Part shown: piece after piece, positions 53,226-62,983 of the stretch
Numbering within the stretch: the stretch's first letter is position 1
Layout of the letters: each line of letters starts with the position of its first letter
Assembly (NCBI GenBank): GCA_022803075.1
Contig: JAFFTF010000009.1
Span: forward strand, 76,002 to 140,001
Reading direction: 5' to 3'
DNA length: 64,000 bases
Source of the DNA: Micrococcales bacterium 31B
GTDB lineage: Bacteria > Actinomycetota > Actinomycetes > Actinomycetales > Dermabacteraceae
Position numbers and translations under genes: made by a program
Notes under the pieces: generated by a model
The model's database searches: none
What the model was told of the DNA's origin: nothing
The model's input: the letters and a program-made list of their open reading frames with translations, nothing else

Positions 53226-53942
53226 TTACGGACGCTCCGCGATCCAGTCCTCGAGCTGCACCCGTGGGCCCGTGTAGAAGGGCACCTCTTCGCGGACATG
53301 GCGGCGAGCCTCGGTGGCGCGCAGGTCACGCATGAGGTCAACAATTCGCACCAGCTCCTGAGCTTCGAACGCCAGGATGAACTCGTAGTCGCCGAGCGCG
53401 AAACTCGCCAGTGTATTGGCACGCACATCACCGTAACTGCGAGCGGCCAGCCCGTGATCGCGCAACATGGTGGAACGCTCGGCCTCGGGCAGCAGGTACC
53501 AGTCATACGACCGCACGAACGGGTACACGCACAGGTAATCTCCGGCGGCTTCGCCCGCGAGGAACGCGGGCACATGACGGCGATTGAACTCGGCGGGACG
53601 ATGCACGGCGCACACCGACCAGACGGGTTCGAGCAGCGCGCCCACCGTGGTCTTGAGGAGCGCGCGGTAGGCACGCTGCAGCACCTCCACCGTCGGTGCA
53701 TGCCACCACACCATGAGGTCAGCGTCGGCACGCAGTCCCGCGACGTCATACCAGCCGCGCGTGACCAGGCCCTCTGCCTCGAGCTCCGCCAGGCCCGCGT
53801 TCACCTCGGCGGCAAGCGAACCGCGGTCTACGATTTCGGCACCCAGGTCGAGCGCCCGAAACACCGAGAAGAACGCGAAACGGGTTTCCGAATTGATGCG
53901 TTCGAGGTCTTCTGGTGAGGGGGTCGGGACGGTCTGTGTCAT
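53226..53942 (-). CDS. hemQ: Coproheme decarboxylase HemQ (ChdC)
   Basis: A 238-residue chlorite-dismutase-fold enzyme that turns coproheme into haem b in the coproporphyrin-dependent pathway. The key Tyr lies in VYPFVRSYDWYLLPE, and the proximal-His region is MLRDHGLAARSYGDVRANTLASFALGDYEFILAFEA; the end TEARRHVREEVPFYTGPRV is typical. ATG 53942 has AAAGG upstream and starts two bases after the hemH stop, so the two genes are co-expressed. The open frame to 54341 overlaps hemH and is rejected. Confidence 0.96.
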   Translation of the reverse strand: MTQTVPTPSPEDLERINSETRFAFFSVFRALDLGAEIVDRGSLAAEVNAGLAELEAEGLVTRGWYDVAGLRADADLMVWWHAPTVEVLQRAYRALLKTTVGALLEPVWSVCAVHRPAEFNRRHVPAFLAGEAAGDYLCVYPFVRSYDWYLLPEAERSTMLRDHGLAARSYGDVRANTLASFALGDYEFILAFEAQELVRIVDLMRDLRATEARRHVREEVPFYTGPRVQLEDWIAERP

Positions 53943-53944
53943 AG

Positions 53945-55132
53945 TCAGTGCCTTTCTTGTGCACTTGCGGCGGTTCGGGGACGGGAAGCGAGAATGTCGC
54001 GGCCGCAGCACCCGCTGCGGGGCCAGCACGGAGAAAGTGCGGGTAGGTCGGTACCGCACGGCAGGGAGTCGACGGCGTCGCGCGCCGCGCCGGTGGCCGT
54101 GGCGTCGATGCGCTCCTTGAGCGCCGATACGATACCGGCGATGAAACCGCCGTCGGTGCCCACCGTGGCGGCCCGGCTGAAGGCAATGCCCGCCTGCGTA
54201 GCCGCGGCCTTCGCCTCGGTGTCGAGGTCGTAGGCGACCTCCATGTGGTCGCTCATGAAGCCGATGGGCGCAACGCACACGCTCGTGGTGCCCGCCGCGG
54301 CCAAGGCTTCGATGCGGTCGCCCACGTCGGGTTCGAGCCACGGCTGCGTGGGTGGTCCCGAACGCGAGCAGTAGGTGAGTTCATGCGGTAGTTCGAAGCC
54401 CAGTTCTGCGCCCGCCAGGGCGGCCACTCGGGCGGCCACCGCACGGTGCTGACGTTCATACGCGCCACCCTCGCGTCCGGACGAATCATTCATGGTCAGC
54501 GGAATCGAATGCGTGACGAACAAGAGGTTGAACCCCGCGAGCTCTGCGGGGGAGGGCTGTGCGGGGAACAGTTCGCGGACGCCCGCGACCACGGCTCTCG
54601 CGTTCGCCTCCACGAAACTGGGCAGATTGAACAGATAGCGCGTGCGGTCAATCTCGAACTCGAGGCCCTCGGGGGCGAGCGCCGACAGCACGCCCTCGAG
54701 GTCCGCGTTGTACTGACAGCAACTGGAGTACCCAGCGTAGGCACTGGTCGTGGCCACCAGGATCTTGCGGTGCCCGTCCGCGTGCATCTGGCGCATCACG
54801 TCGATGAGGTAAGGGTCCCAATTGCGGTTGCCCCAGTACCAGGGCAGGTCGACGCCTGCCTCGCGCGAAGCCCTGCGCAGGTTGTCGAGCAATTCGAGAT
54901 TGAGTTCATTGATGGGGCTCTTGCCGCCAAAGCCGTAATAGTGCTGCCCCACCTCGACGAGGCGTTCCTCAGGGATCCCACGGCCGCGAGTGACGTTGCG
55001 CAAAAACGGCACTACATCTTCGGGGCGATTGGGTCCGCCAAAACTCAGCAAGAGGATGGCGTCATGGGGTGCATTCGACAGAGGCACTACTGGTGGTGAA
55101 ACGAGAGCCGGACGCGCCGGTGATGAGGTCAT
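53945..55132 (-). CDS. hemH: Coproporphyrin III ferrochelatase
   Basis: A 395-residue ferrochelatase inserting iron into coproporphyrin III before HemQ acts. Motifs include ILLLSFGGPNRPEDVVPFL, HYYGFGGKSPINELN, NRNWDPYLIDVMRQM, VATTSAYAGYSSCCQYNADL, LLFVTHSIPLTMND with the catalytic His, and VCVAPIGFMSDHMEVAYDLD with the catalytic Glu. The extra C-terminus holds C-x9-C-x5-CC. With the Cys of SSCCQY this fits the [2Fe-2S] cluster known in actinobacterial ferrochelatases. ATG 55132 is chosen because the family start lies near; the frame is open to 55186. Confidence 0.96.
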   Translation of the reverse strand: MTSSPARPALVSPPVVPLSNAPHDAILLLSFGGPNRPEDVVPFLRNVTRGRGIPEERLVEVGQHYYGFGGKSPINELNLELLDNLRRASREAGVDLPWYWGNRNWDPYLIDVMRQMHADGHRKILVATTSAYAGYSSCCQYNADLEGVLSALAPEGLEFEIDRTRYLFNLPSFVEANARAVVAGVRELFPAQPSPAELAGFNLLFVTHSIPLTMNDSSGREGGAYERQHRAVAARVAALAGAELGFELPHELTYCSRSGPPTQPWLEPDVGDRIEALAAAGTTSVCVAPIGFMSDHMEVAYDLDTEAKAAATQAGIAFSRAATVGTDGGFIAGIVSALKERIDATATGAARDAVDSLPCGTDLPALSPCWPRSGCCGRDILASRPRTAASAQERH

Positions 55133-55285
55133 GGACACGAGTCTTCCGCGAATAGACGAACGGCAGCGTGGTGCGAACCGACGCAACAGCGGCGTGCGTC
55201 TGCTATCGGTTCTGGCCTGCCGAGTACTAGCAGTCTACGCAGGTGCGAGCCCTCACCTGCCCGCCTTTGGTCCCGGATGGACGGC

Positions 55286-55792
55286 CTAAGCCAGCTCTCC
55301 AGACAGGTATTGCTGCGCAAGTTTCTTCTCAACGTTGATGATCTTTTGGATGGCGCTCGCGGCGGCCTTTTCGAGGGTCTTACCTACGAGCGGGATCTTC
55401 GCCACCACGTCGCCCGTCATGTTCATCTGCGATGTCGCCGCGCCCGTGCCCGCGAGGTTAGCGGTGGCCGTCAGCGTGCAGGGGAACCCCATGACGGTGA
55501 CGTTCATCGTGCCCGTGCGATTGCCCTCGGCGTCGGGGGCGCCGAGCACCACGACGTCGCGCACTTCGAGCTTCGTGCCGACGAACTTGCTGGCCGCGGT
55601 CGGGATCTGCGACGGCGGCACGTTGCGGGTCGTGGTGATGGTCATTTCGCCATCGACACTGCCCTGAACGTCAGTGTTGAACACAGTCGCACCCGTGCGT
55701 TCGCACTTCAGCGTGCAGTATTTCGGATCGCTCAGCATCGCCACAACATCGGCGACTGCGGCGGGGTAATCGATGACTGCAGAAATCTGCAC
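55286..55792 (-). CDS. DUF2505 (SRPBCC-like) protein
   Basis: A 168-residue protein: VQISAVIDYPAAVADVVAMLSDPKYCTLKCERTGA, MTITTTRNVPPSQIPTAASKFVGTKLEV and IPLVGKTLEKAAASAIQKIINVEKKLAQQYL. These are features of DUF2505, a START/SRPBCC-type fold common in actinomycetes that may bind a hydrophobic ligand. GTG 55792 has AGGAG five bases upstream, which decides the start although the frame runs to 56005. It is divergent from the NAD-GDH gene. Confidence 0.85.
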   Translation of the reverse strand: MQISAVIDYPAAVADVVAMLSDPKYCTLKCERTGATVFNTDVQGSVDGEMTITTTRNVPPSQIPTAASKFVGTKLEVRDVVVLGAPDAEGNRTGTMNVTVMGFPCTLTATANLAGTGAATSQMNMTGDVVAKIPLVGKTLEKAAASAIQKIINVEKKLAQQYLSGELA

Positions 55793-55951
55793 GGTGACTC
55801 CTTGTGAATACGCTGAGTGCGATGGGCATATCGCACAGTAAGGGCTGCGCCAAAGATTCCCTATATCCAGGCCAGCCAGGGTCTTACCGTACATGATGGA
55901 GCAGAGCGCGCACGTCACCGTGTGTGAAACTTTCACCGAAGAAGGACATCC

Positions 55952-58900
55952 GTGTTGGAACTCGAAGGGCTGGGCCACGAGCGCGGCGCCCACGTGATAA
56001 ACCACCTCAGTGACCTCCCCGACTGGCAGCGCGATCCGCAGCTGGTGGAGGCCTATTTTCGTTTCGAAGCCCGCGAACGGTTATCGCATTGGAGCGACGC
56101 CGAACTCGCAGGGGGTATTCGAGACCACTTGCAACTAGCAGCCACGCGCCAACCCAACGAGTCGCCCGTGCGCGTCGAGCAGGTGGGGTCGACGGGTAGG
56201 CTGAGAGCCACCCTCGTCTCCGCCGACATGCCGTTCGTGGTCGACTCGATCGTCGGCCTGCTCGACGCGCATGGGGCTCGCATCGACTCCCTGTGGCACC
56301 CCATCTTGAACGTGCAGCGCGACGGCGACGGCAACCTCACCGGCCTGAACGCCTCAACGGGCCGCCGCGGCGAAACCGCCGAATCCTGGGTGCGTGTCGA
56401 GTTCGATACGGCCCGCGCCGACTGGCAAGACCCCGCCGACTACGAGCGCGGCCTCACGCAGGTGCTCGCCGACGTAGCGATCGCCGTGGCCGACTACCCG
56501 CTGATGCTCGCGAAGGCCAAAGAGGTCGCAGCCTCCATCTTTGATACCGTGCCCGATGACCTGCACGACGAAGCTCGGCAGGCACGCGAACTCTTGAACT
56601 GGCTTGCCGCCGACCGCTTCACGTTCCTCGGCTACCGCGAGTACACGCTTGCCGACGACGGCAACGGCAACGTGATAGGCAGCCTGGGGCTCACGGGCGT
56701 GTCGGGCACGGGCCTCGGCGTCCTACGCGAATCGCATCGCGGTGCCCCCAGCGGAGCCGACCGCGAAACCACAACCAAGGGTCTGCGACTGCTGCCCGCA
56801 CGGGCGGCCGAACGCGCGACGGAACGCAAGGTGCTGGTTCTGACGAAGGCCAATCGGCGCTCCACCGTGCATCGCCGGGCGTACCTCGACTACGTCGGCA
56901 TCAAGACGTTTGACGCGTCCGGCCAGGTCATCGGCGAACGACGGTTCCTCGGCTTATTCACGTTGGAGGCATACACGGTAGACGTCACGGAGATGCCGGT
57001 CGTGCGCGAAGTCGTCGAGGACGTGTTGCGCCGACTCGGCCGCACGGGCGATTCGCACGAGGGTGCCGACCTCGTTGCCATCATGCAGACGTATCCGCGC
57101 GACGAACTCCTGCAGTTGAGCGCGGCCGAACTCGCCCCCATCGCGCTCTCGGTCATGCACCTCTCGCAGCGTCGCCAACCACGCGTGTTCCTCCGCGAAG
57201 ATCCGTACCAACGATTCATCACGGCGCTCGTTTACCTACCTCGTGACCGTTACAACACCACGGTGCGTGAGAGCGTGGCCGAGATCCTGCGAAACGCCAC
57301 ACGCGCCGATTCCATCGAGTACACGACGCAGGTGGGTGACTCGGCACTGGCACGGCTGCACTTCGTACTGCGCTTCGACTCGGGCAACGTGCCCGGCGCC
57401 GTCGACGAAGACTCCATTCAACGGGACGTCGTCGACGCGACGCGCACCTACGGCGAACGCCTCGTCTCGCACGCGGAATCCGAGCAACTGCTCGCGCGCC
57501 CCGAGTGGGCAGCGCTCGCCGCGCTCCCCGGCGTCACCTCCACCGTGCTCGATGCGGCCCTGCCCGCGGCGTACCTGTCACGAGCCAACGTCGCGACGGC
57601 CGCAGAAGACCTCTCGCGCCTCATGACCCTCGCCGACTCCACGCCGGGTGCCGACGTCCGCGTGGCGCTGACCCGGCCCGACGCGGCCGGCCCGGGCACG
57701 TTGAGCGCGAAAGTGTATTCCCTGCGGCCCATCGTGCTGGCCCGGGTGATCCCCGCGTTCGCCCACCTCGGTCTCGTGGTGACCGAGGAGAATCCGTTCA
57801 CCATCTCCCTGCCCGGAGCGCCCCGGTACATCTACGAGTTCACCCTCGAACTGACCCGTGAGATACCCGCCGACGAGGGTGTGCTCGATCAATTGTCGGC
57901 CTCCCTGCACGCTGCGATGGTGGGCTGGGCCGAGTCGGACGTACTCTCCGGGCTCACACTCACCTGCGGCTTGGATTGGCGTCAGGTTGCCGTGATCAGG
58001 GCCTATTCGGCATACCTGCAGCAAAGCGGCTGGGCCTATTCGCGCAGTTATGTGCACGAGGCCGTCCTCAGCAACCCCGCGGTGGTCCTCGCCCTGTGGG
58101 ATCTCTTCGAGGCGCGCTTCCAGCCGGGCGCGGCCGACCAGGGCGGCACCGGGGCGTCCGAAATACCGGACGCCACCGTGGCCCGTGATCGCCTCGCGGC
58201 CACTATCGACGCCGTGACCAGCCTCGACCACGACCGGATTCTGAGGGGCTTTGCGCAGTGCATCACGGCGACGCTGCGCACCAATGCGTATCGCCGGGTG
58301 CTGCGTCCACTCGTTCGCGGCGCCGCCGCCGATCCTGCCGCCGTGGCCGACAGCGTGCCGTGGCCGAGCGACATCGGCCCCGCGGTGATCTCGTTCAAAC
58401 TCGACCCGCATCAGATCGACGGACTGCCCCAACCGGTGCCCTACCGCGAGACCTGGGTGTATTCGTCCGATGTCGAGGGTTCCCACCTGCGCTTCGGCGC
58501 CGTGGCTCGCGGCGGCCTACGCTGGTCGGACCGCAACGAAGACTTCCGCACCGAGGTGCTCGGCCTCGTGAAGGCACAGGTGGTGAAGAACGCCGTGATC
58601 GTGCCGACGGGTGCGAAGGGCGCGTTCATCGGCAAGTCACTGCCCAGCCCCGCGCAGAGAGACGCGTGGCGCGCCGCCGGCACGAACGCGTACCGCAGTT
58701 ATATTAGGGGCCTGCTTGACCTCGCCGACAATCTCGTGCACGAGGGCGGCGCAACGGTCGTTAAGCATCCCGAACTGGTGCGTCGACACGACGCCGACGA
58801 CACCTATTTCGTGGTGGCGGCCGACAAGGGCACGGCGACCTTCTCCGACGTGGCCAACGAGATCAGTGCCGACTACGGCTTTTGGCTGGCAGATGCGTTT

Positions 58901-61045
58901 GCGTCGGGCGGCTCGCACGGTTATGACCATAAGGCGATGGGTATCACGGCCAAGGGCGCGTGGGAGAGCGTGAAGCGGCACTTCCTGCGACTCGGCCAGG
59001 ACGTCTTGCGCGACCCCTTCACGGCGGTCGGCATCGGCGACATGAGCGGAGACGTGTTCGGCAACGGCATGATGCTGAGCCCCGCCCTGAAACTCGTGGC
59101 CGCCTTCGACCACCGCGATATCTTCATTGACCCGAGCCCGCAGGACCGAGAGGCGTCCCTAGCGGAACGCGTGCGCCTGTTCAATACGCCGGGTTCGTCG
59201 TGGCAAGACTACGAGCGCACCCTGATCAGCAGGGGCGGTGGCGTCTTCAGCCGCACGGCAAAATCCATAGACCTCAACGACGATATTCGCGGTGCCCTGG
59301 GACTCGACCCGTCGGTCGGCTCGCTCGCGCCAACCGAGCTCGTGCGCGCCATCTTGCGCGCGCCCGTCGACCTCCTGTGGAACGGCGGCATCGGTACGTA
59401 TGTCAAGGCCAGCACCGAATCGGACGCCGAGATCGGCGACAAGGCCAACGATTCGCTGCGGGTCAACGGCAGCGAACTGCGCGCCCGTGTCGTCGGAGAG
59501 GGCGGCAACCTCGGCTTCTCCCAGCGGGGTCGCATCGAAGCCGCGGCCGCGGGTGTCCTCCTCAACACCGATGCCATAGATAACTCGGCCGGAGTCGACA
59601 CGAGCGACCACGAGGTCAATATCAAGATCGCGCTCGAACACGCCCTCACCACGGGGGCCATCAAGCCCGAGGAACGCGACGACCTGCTCGAGTCGATGAC
59701 CGACGAGGTGGGTCGGCGAGTGCTGCGGCACAATTACACCCAAAACGTGCTGCTCGCCAACGCCGCCGCGCAGCGGGGGGCGCTCACGAGCGTTCACCGG
59801 CGGTTGCTGACGTGGCTCGAACAGCATGCGAGCCTGAATCGCGCCCTCGAGTTCTTGCCCACCGACGCCGAGCTGGAACAGCGCGAAGCCGAGGGCTCGG
59901 GGCTCACCGCGCCCGAGTTTTCGGTCGTGATCGCATACACGAAAACCAGCCTGCACCACGCCATCGCGACGAGCGACGTCGTCGACGAACCCTGGGCCGA
60001 GCGTTGGCTCTTCGACTACTTTCCCCCCGCGCTGGTCGAGCGCGCGCGCCCCAGCATTGCCGAGCACCCGCTGCGCAAAGAGATCATCGCGAACCGCATC
60101 GCTAATCACATCGTGGACGAGTGCGGTGTCAGTTTCGTGTTCCGGGCCTGGGAAGAAACCGGGGCCAGCCTCGAGACGATCGTGCGTTCCTGGGCCGTGA
60201 TGCGTGCGGTCTTCGACCTCGAACAGTACTACGCCGACATCTACGAACTCGACGGTGTCGTCACCGCGAGCGTGTTCTCGACGGTGCTGCTGAAGGCGCG
60301 CCGCCTCATGGATCGTTCGGTCCGCTGGCTCTGCCTCGCCTCGTCGGGGGTGATTGACGTCGATGCCGACATCGCCACGCTCGCGCCCACCCTGCGCGGC
60401 TGCCGTGAATCGGTCGCGACCTCCCTGCGCGGCCCCGAACGGCAGGCCGCCACGGCACGCATTGAGGCGGCAATTGCGGACGCGATACCTGCCGCCCTGG
60501 CCTCCCGGCACGCGACCCTGGTCGAGGAGTTTGCCCTGCTCGATGTGGCCCTGGCGGCCCGCGACCTGGCTCAGCCCGCAGAGTTCGTGCGCGACGTGTA
60601 CTTCGAATTGTCCGCGCGCTTTGCGGTCGACCCGATCTTGAACGCCGTCGTTGACCTGCCGCGCGACACTCGCTGGGAGGCGCTCGCTCGCGGCGCGATT
60701 CGTGACGATGCCTATTCGGTGCTCGATGCGCTCGGCCGTTCCGTGCTGCATCTTCGGGTGGACCACGAGGGTGGACCGGGAACGCCGGCGAAGGCTGCCA
60801 AGGGTGGCACCAGGGCGTCCGGCCCGAGCCAAGCGACCGCTGGCTTCGACCCGGAGGCGTGGATCGACGCGTGGTCGGAGCCCCTGCGTACGCTGGTTGA
60901 CCGCGCACACGCTATTACCGCAGAGGTGCTCACCGATGCCGAAGCCACCAAGCGAGTTGAGCTCGCGGCGGTTGGCGTCGCGGTGCGTTCCATTCGTGAG
61001 GTTGCTCGCGCGGCGCAACGTCTTGCCGGCAATCGCAAGGAGTGA
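55952..61045 (+). CDS. gdh2: Large NAD-dependent glutamate dehydrogenase
   Basis: A 1,697-residue enzyme of the 180-kDa class (Bac_GDH) that deaminates glutamate to 2-oxoglutarate for catabolism. N-terminal regulatory ACT-like domains come first (DMPFVVDSIVGLLDAHGARIDSLWHPI). The central catalytic domain has GGLRWSDRNEDFRTEVLGLVKAQ, KNAVIVPTGAKGAFIGK with the catalytic Lys, and GIGDMSGDVFGNGMMLSP, with WNGGIGTYVKAS and GEGGNLGFSQRGRIE in the NAD-binding part. A long helical C-terminal domain follows. Length is normal for the class. GTG 55952 has GAAGGA upstream. Confidence 0.96.
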   Translation: MLELEGLGHERGAHVINHLSDLPDWQRDPQLVEAYFRFEARERLSHWSDAELAGGIRDHLQLAATRQPNESPVRVEQVGSTGRLRATLVSADMPFVVDSIVGLLDAHGARIDSLWHPILNVQRDGDGNLTGLNASTGRRGETAESWVRVEFDTARADWQDPADYERGLTQVLADVAIAVADYPLMLAKAKEVAASIFDTVPDDLHDEARQARELLNWLAADRFTFLGYREYTLADDGNGNVIGSLGLTGVSGTGLGVLRESHRGAPSGADRETTTKGLRLLPARAAERATERKVLVLTKANRRSTVHRRAYLDYVGIKTFDASGQVIGERRFLGLFTLEAYTVDVTEMPVVREVVEDVLRRLGRTGDSHEGADLVAIMQTYPRDELLQLSAAELAPIALSVMHLSQRRQPRVFLREDPYQRFITALVYLPRDRYNTTVRESVAEILRNATRADSIEYTTQVGDSALARLHFVLRFDSGNVPGAVDEDSIQRDVVDATRTYGERLVSHAESEQLLARPEWAALAALPGVTSTVLDAALPAAYLSRANVATAAEDLSRLMTLADSTPGADVRVALTRPDAAGPGTLSAKVYSLRPIVLARVIPAFAHLGLVVTEENPFTISLPGAPRYIYEFTLELTREIPADEGVLDQLSASLHAAMVGWAESDVLSGLTLTCGLDWRQVAVIRAYSAYLQQSGWAYSRSYVHEAVLSNPAVVLALWDLFEARFQPGAADQGGTGASEIPDATVARDRLAATIDAVTSLDHDRILRGFAQCITATLRTNAYRRVLRPLVRGAAADPAAVADSVPWPSDIGPAVISFKLDPHQIDGLPQPVPYRETWVYSSDVEGSHLRFGAVARGGLRWSDRNEDFRTEVLGLVKAQVVKNAVIVPTGAKGAFIGKSLPSPAQRDAWRAAGTNAYRSYIRGLLDLADNLVHEGGATVVKHPELVRRHDADDTYFVVAADKGTATFSDVANEISADYGFWLADAFASGGSHGYDHKAMGITAKGAWESVKRHFLRLGQDVLRDPFTAVGIGDMSGDVFGNGMMLSPALKLVAAFDHRDIFIDPSPQDREASLAERVRLFNTPGSSWQDYERTLISRGGGVFSRTAKSIDLNDDIRGALGLDPSVGSLAPTELVRAILRAPVDLLWNGGIGTYVKASTESDAEIGDKANDSLRVNGSELRARVVGEGGNLGFSQRGRIEAAAAGVLLNTDAIDNSAGVDTSDHEVNIKIALEHALTTGAIKPEERDDLLESMTDEVGRRVLRHNYTQNVLLANAAAQRGALTSVHRRLLTWLEQHASLNRALEFLPTDAELEQREAEGSGLTAPEFSVVIAYTKTSLHHAIATSDVVDEPWAERWLFDYFPPALVERARPSIAEHPLRKEIIANRIANHIVDECGVSFVFRAWEETGASLETIVRSWAVMRAVFDLEQYYADIYELDGVVTASVFSTVLLKARRLMDRSVRWLCLASSGVIDVDADIATLAPTLRGCRESVATSLRGPERQAATARIEAAIADAIPAALASRHATLVEEFALLDVALAARDLAQPAEFVRDVYFELSARFAVDPILNAVVDLPRDTRWEALARGAIRDDAYSVLDALGRSVLHLRVDHEGGPGTPAKAAKGGTRASGPSQATAGFDPEAWIDAWSEPLRTLVDRAHAITAEVLTDAEATKRVELAAVGVAVRSIREVARAAQRLAGNRKE

Positions 61046-61061
61046 GCCGTAATCTGGAGTC

Positions 61062-62588
61062 ATGCCAACGCTGAATAATCTGATCACGAACCATTCCAAC
61101 CTGAGCGCCGCGGCATCGGAGTGGGTGCATCACCTCGTGGGGGACTGGCAGGTGGTGGCGGACCTGTCGTTCTCTGATCTCGTGCTCTGGTTGCCGGTTC
61201 GGGACGGGAACGATCCGAGTGCGCAGATGTTCGTGGCGGCAGCGCACTGTCGCCCAGCGACCGGCGCCACCGTCTACTACGAGGACCCCGTTTCGGACGT
61301 GGTGAACGCCAATGAGCGCCCCGACCTCGCTGAGGTGGTGGCGAACGGGGTATCGCAGGCGACGAAGGAGCCCGCATCGGTGGACGATAACCCCATCTGG
61401 CGCGAGACGTTTCCGCTGCGCTACGAGGGCCGCGTGATCGGTGCCATTAGTCAGGAAAAACCCGCGGACGGACCGCGTGCCCGGGGCGTGCTGGAGACTC
61501 AATACAGCCAGTCGGCGCGCGAGCTGATCCACATGACGATGGAGGGCGATTTTCCCGCCGTGGGCTCGCCGACGGGCCCGCGCCGCGGCGCCCCTCGCGT
61601 GGGCGACGGCATGGTGAGCCTAGATGGAGAAGGCTATGTGACGTTTGCGAGCCCGAATGCGCTGTCCGCATTTCACAGGTTTGGCGTCATGGGCGACCTC
61701 GTGGGGCAAAACCTGGCGGAGGTCACGTCGCCGTTGCTGCAGGGCCAGGCCCCGGTGGATGAATCCCTGCCGCTCGTGCTGATGGGCCGCGCCGCGTGGC
61801 GCGCCGACGTCGAGGCTCGCGGAGTGACACTCTCGCTGCGGTCCATTCCCCTGTCGAGTGCGGGGGAGCGCCACGGGGCGGTGCTCTTGCTGCGTGACGT
61901 GAGCGAGCTGCGGCGCAGGGAGCGCGAACTGCTCACGAAGGATGCGACTATTCGCGAGGTTCATCACCGCGTCAAAAACAACCTGCAGACCGTGGCCGCA
62001 CTCCTGAGGTTGCAGGCCCGGCGCATGGAGACCGACGAGGCGAAGGAGGCTCTGCGCGAGGCCATGCGCCGCGTCTCCACGATCGCCCTCGTGCACGAGA
62101 CGCTGTCGCAGGGCTTCGACGAAACGGTCAGCTTCGACGAGATCGCGGATCGCTGCATTTCACTCGCGGTGGACGTCGCGGCGGTCAACGTGATGCATGT
62201 CGATCACATCAAGGAGTCGACGACCGCGAGCCGTTCGGTGCGCACCGAACGGGTGGGCAAGTTCGGCCTGCTGCGCGCCGAGGACGCGACGGCGCTCGCG
62301 ATGGTCATCACCGAATTGACGACCAACGCGGTGGAGCACGGGTTGGCGCAGACGGGCGGCACGGTGCGCATGGTGGTGGATCGAGACGGCCATCGCCTGT
62401 CGGTGCGGATCGAAGACGATGGCGTCGGCATGTCCGAAGACTCCGCCATGCGGCCCGACGGTCTCGGCACCCAGATCGTGCGGACGCTCGTGACGGGCGA
62501 GTTGGACGGGTCGATTACGTGGCTTCCCCGCGAGGGTGGAGGCACGGTGACCTCGTTGGATCTCAACCTCAAGCCCCTGAACTCGTAG
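61062..62588 (+). CDS. pdtaS: PdtaS-like sensor histidine kinase
   Basis: A 508-residue soluble kinase of the HisKA_2 (HWE-related) class. A GAF-like domain (about 1-150) and a PAS domain (about 180-300; YVTFASPNALSAFHRFG) precede the H box at about residue 302 in REVHHRVKNNLQTVAALLRLQARR and the ATPase domain (VITELTTNAVEHG, VRIEDDGVGMSEDS, DGLGTQIVRTLV). In M. tuberculosis PdtaS signals to the RNA-binding antiterminator PdtaR and has the same position beside whiB1 (Rv3220c/Rv3219). No membrane segment. Starts 16 bases after gdh2. Confidence 0.95.
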   Translation: MPTLNNLITNHSNLSAAASEWVHHLVGDWQVVADLSFSDLVLWLPVRDGNDPSAQMFVAAAHCRPATGATVYYEDPVSDVVNANERPDLAEVVANGVSQATKEPASVDDNPIWRETFPLRYEGRVIGAISQEKPADGPRARGVLETQYSQSARELIHMTMEGDFPAVGSPTGPRRGAPRVGDGMVSLDGEGYVTFASPNALSAFHRFGVMGDLVGQNLAEVTSPLLQGQAPVDESLPLVLMGRAAWRADVEARGVTLSLRSIPLSSAGERHGAVLLLRDVSELRRRERELLTKDATIREVHHRVKNNLQTVAALLRLQARRMETDEAKEALREAMRRVSTIALVHETLSQGFDETVSFDEIADRCISLAVDVAAVNVMHVDHIKESTTASRSVRTERVGKFGLLRAEDATALAMVITELTTNAVEHGLAQTGGTVRMVVDRDGHRLSVRIEDDGVGMSEDSAMRPDGLGTQIVRTLVTGELDGSITWLPREGGGTVTSLDLNLKPLNS

Positions 62589-62691
62589 GCAACTTGTAAA
62601 TACGTGTGGGTCATGCGTGACCCGATCAAGTCCCTGGGTTGGCCCGATCGAGGCCCGCTCAAGGCCCCGTGTTGGCCAGCAAGAGGCATAA

Positions 62692-62727
62692 CGAAGGCCC
62701 CGATCCTCACCAGGAACGGGGCCTTCG
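62692..62727. terminator. Terminator between convergent pdtaS and whiB1
   Basis: CGAAGGCCCCG (62692-62702) and CGGGGCCTTCG (62717-62727) form a perfect 11-bp stem around a 14-base loop that itself contains a small CCT/AGG pairing. Placed between converging genes, so probably bidirectional. Confidence 0.85.
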
Positions 62728-62734
62728 GTACGTC

Positions 62735-62983
62735 TTAACTGGCGCGGCGAGCGCGCGCAGTTCGGCGCTTCAGGGCGCGGCGTTCGTCTTCTGACATGCC
62801 ACCCCAGACGCCCGAATCTTGCCCGGATTCAAGGGCCCATTTGAGGCAGTCATTGACAACGTCGCATCGCTGGCACACCAATTTGGCCTCGTGAATCTGT
62901 GTGATCGCGGGGCCAGTGTTTCCAATGGGGAAGAACAACTCCGGATCCTCGTTGAGGCACGCGGACTTATGTCGCCAATCCAT
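62735..62983 (-). CDS. whiB1: WhiB1 iron-sulfur transcription regulator
   Basis: An 82-residue WhiB protein almost superimposable on mycobacterial WhiB1: MDWRHKSACLNEDPELFFP, four Cys in SACLNE and VCQRCDVVNDCLKWAL binding a [4Fe-4S] cluster, the turn SGVWGGMSEDERRALKRR and a basic Arg-rich tail. WhiB1 interacts with the sigma factor and responds to NO in M. tuberculosis. GAGGAGAAA precedes ATG 62983; the frame extending to 63166 is upstream noise. The gene faces pdtaS, as in M. tuberculosis. Confidence 0.97.
   Translation of the reverse strand: MDWRHKSACLNEDPELFFPIGNTGPAITQIHEAKLVCQRCDVVNDCLKWALESGQDSGVWGGMSEDERRALKRRTARARRAS

Noticed and set aside
59159..61099. 646-residue reverse-strand frame inside gdh2
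   Set aside because: Mirrors the catalytic region of NAD-GDH and has no motif of its own.
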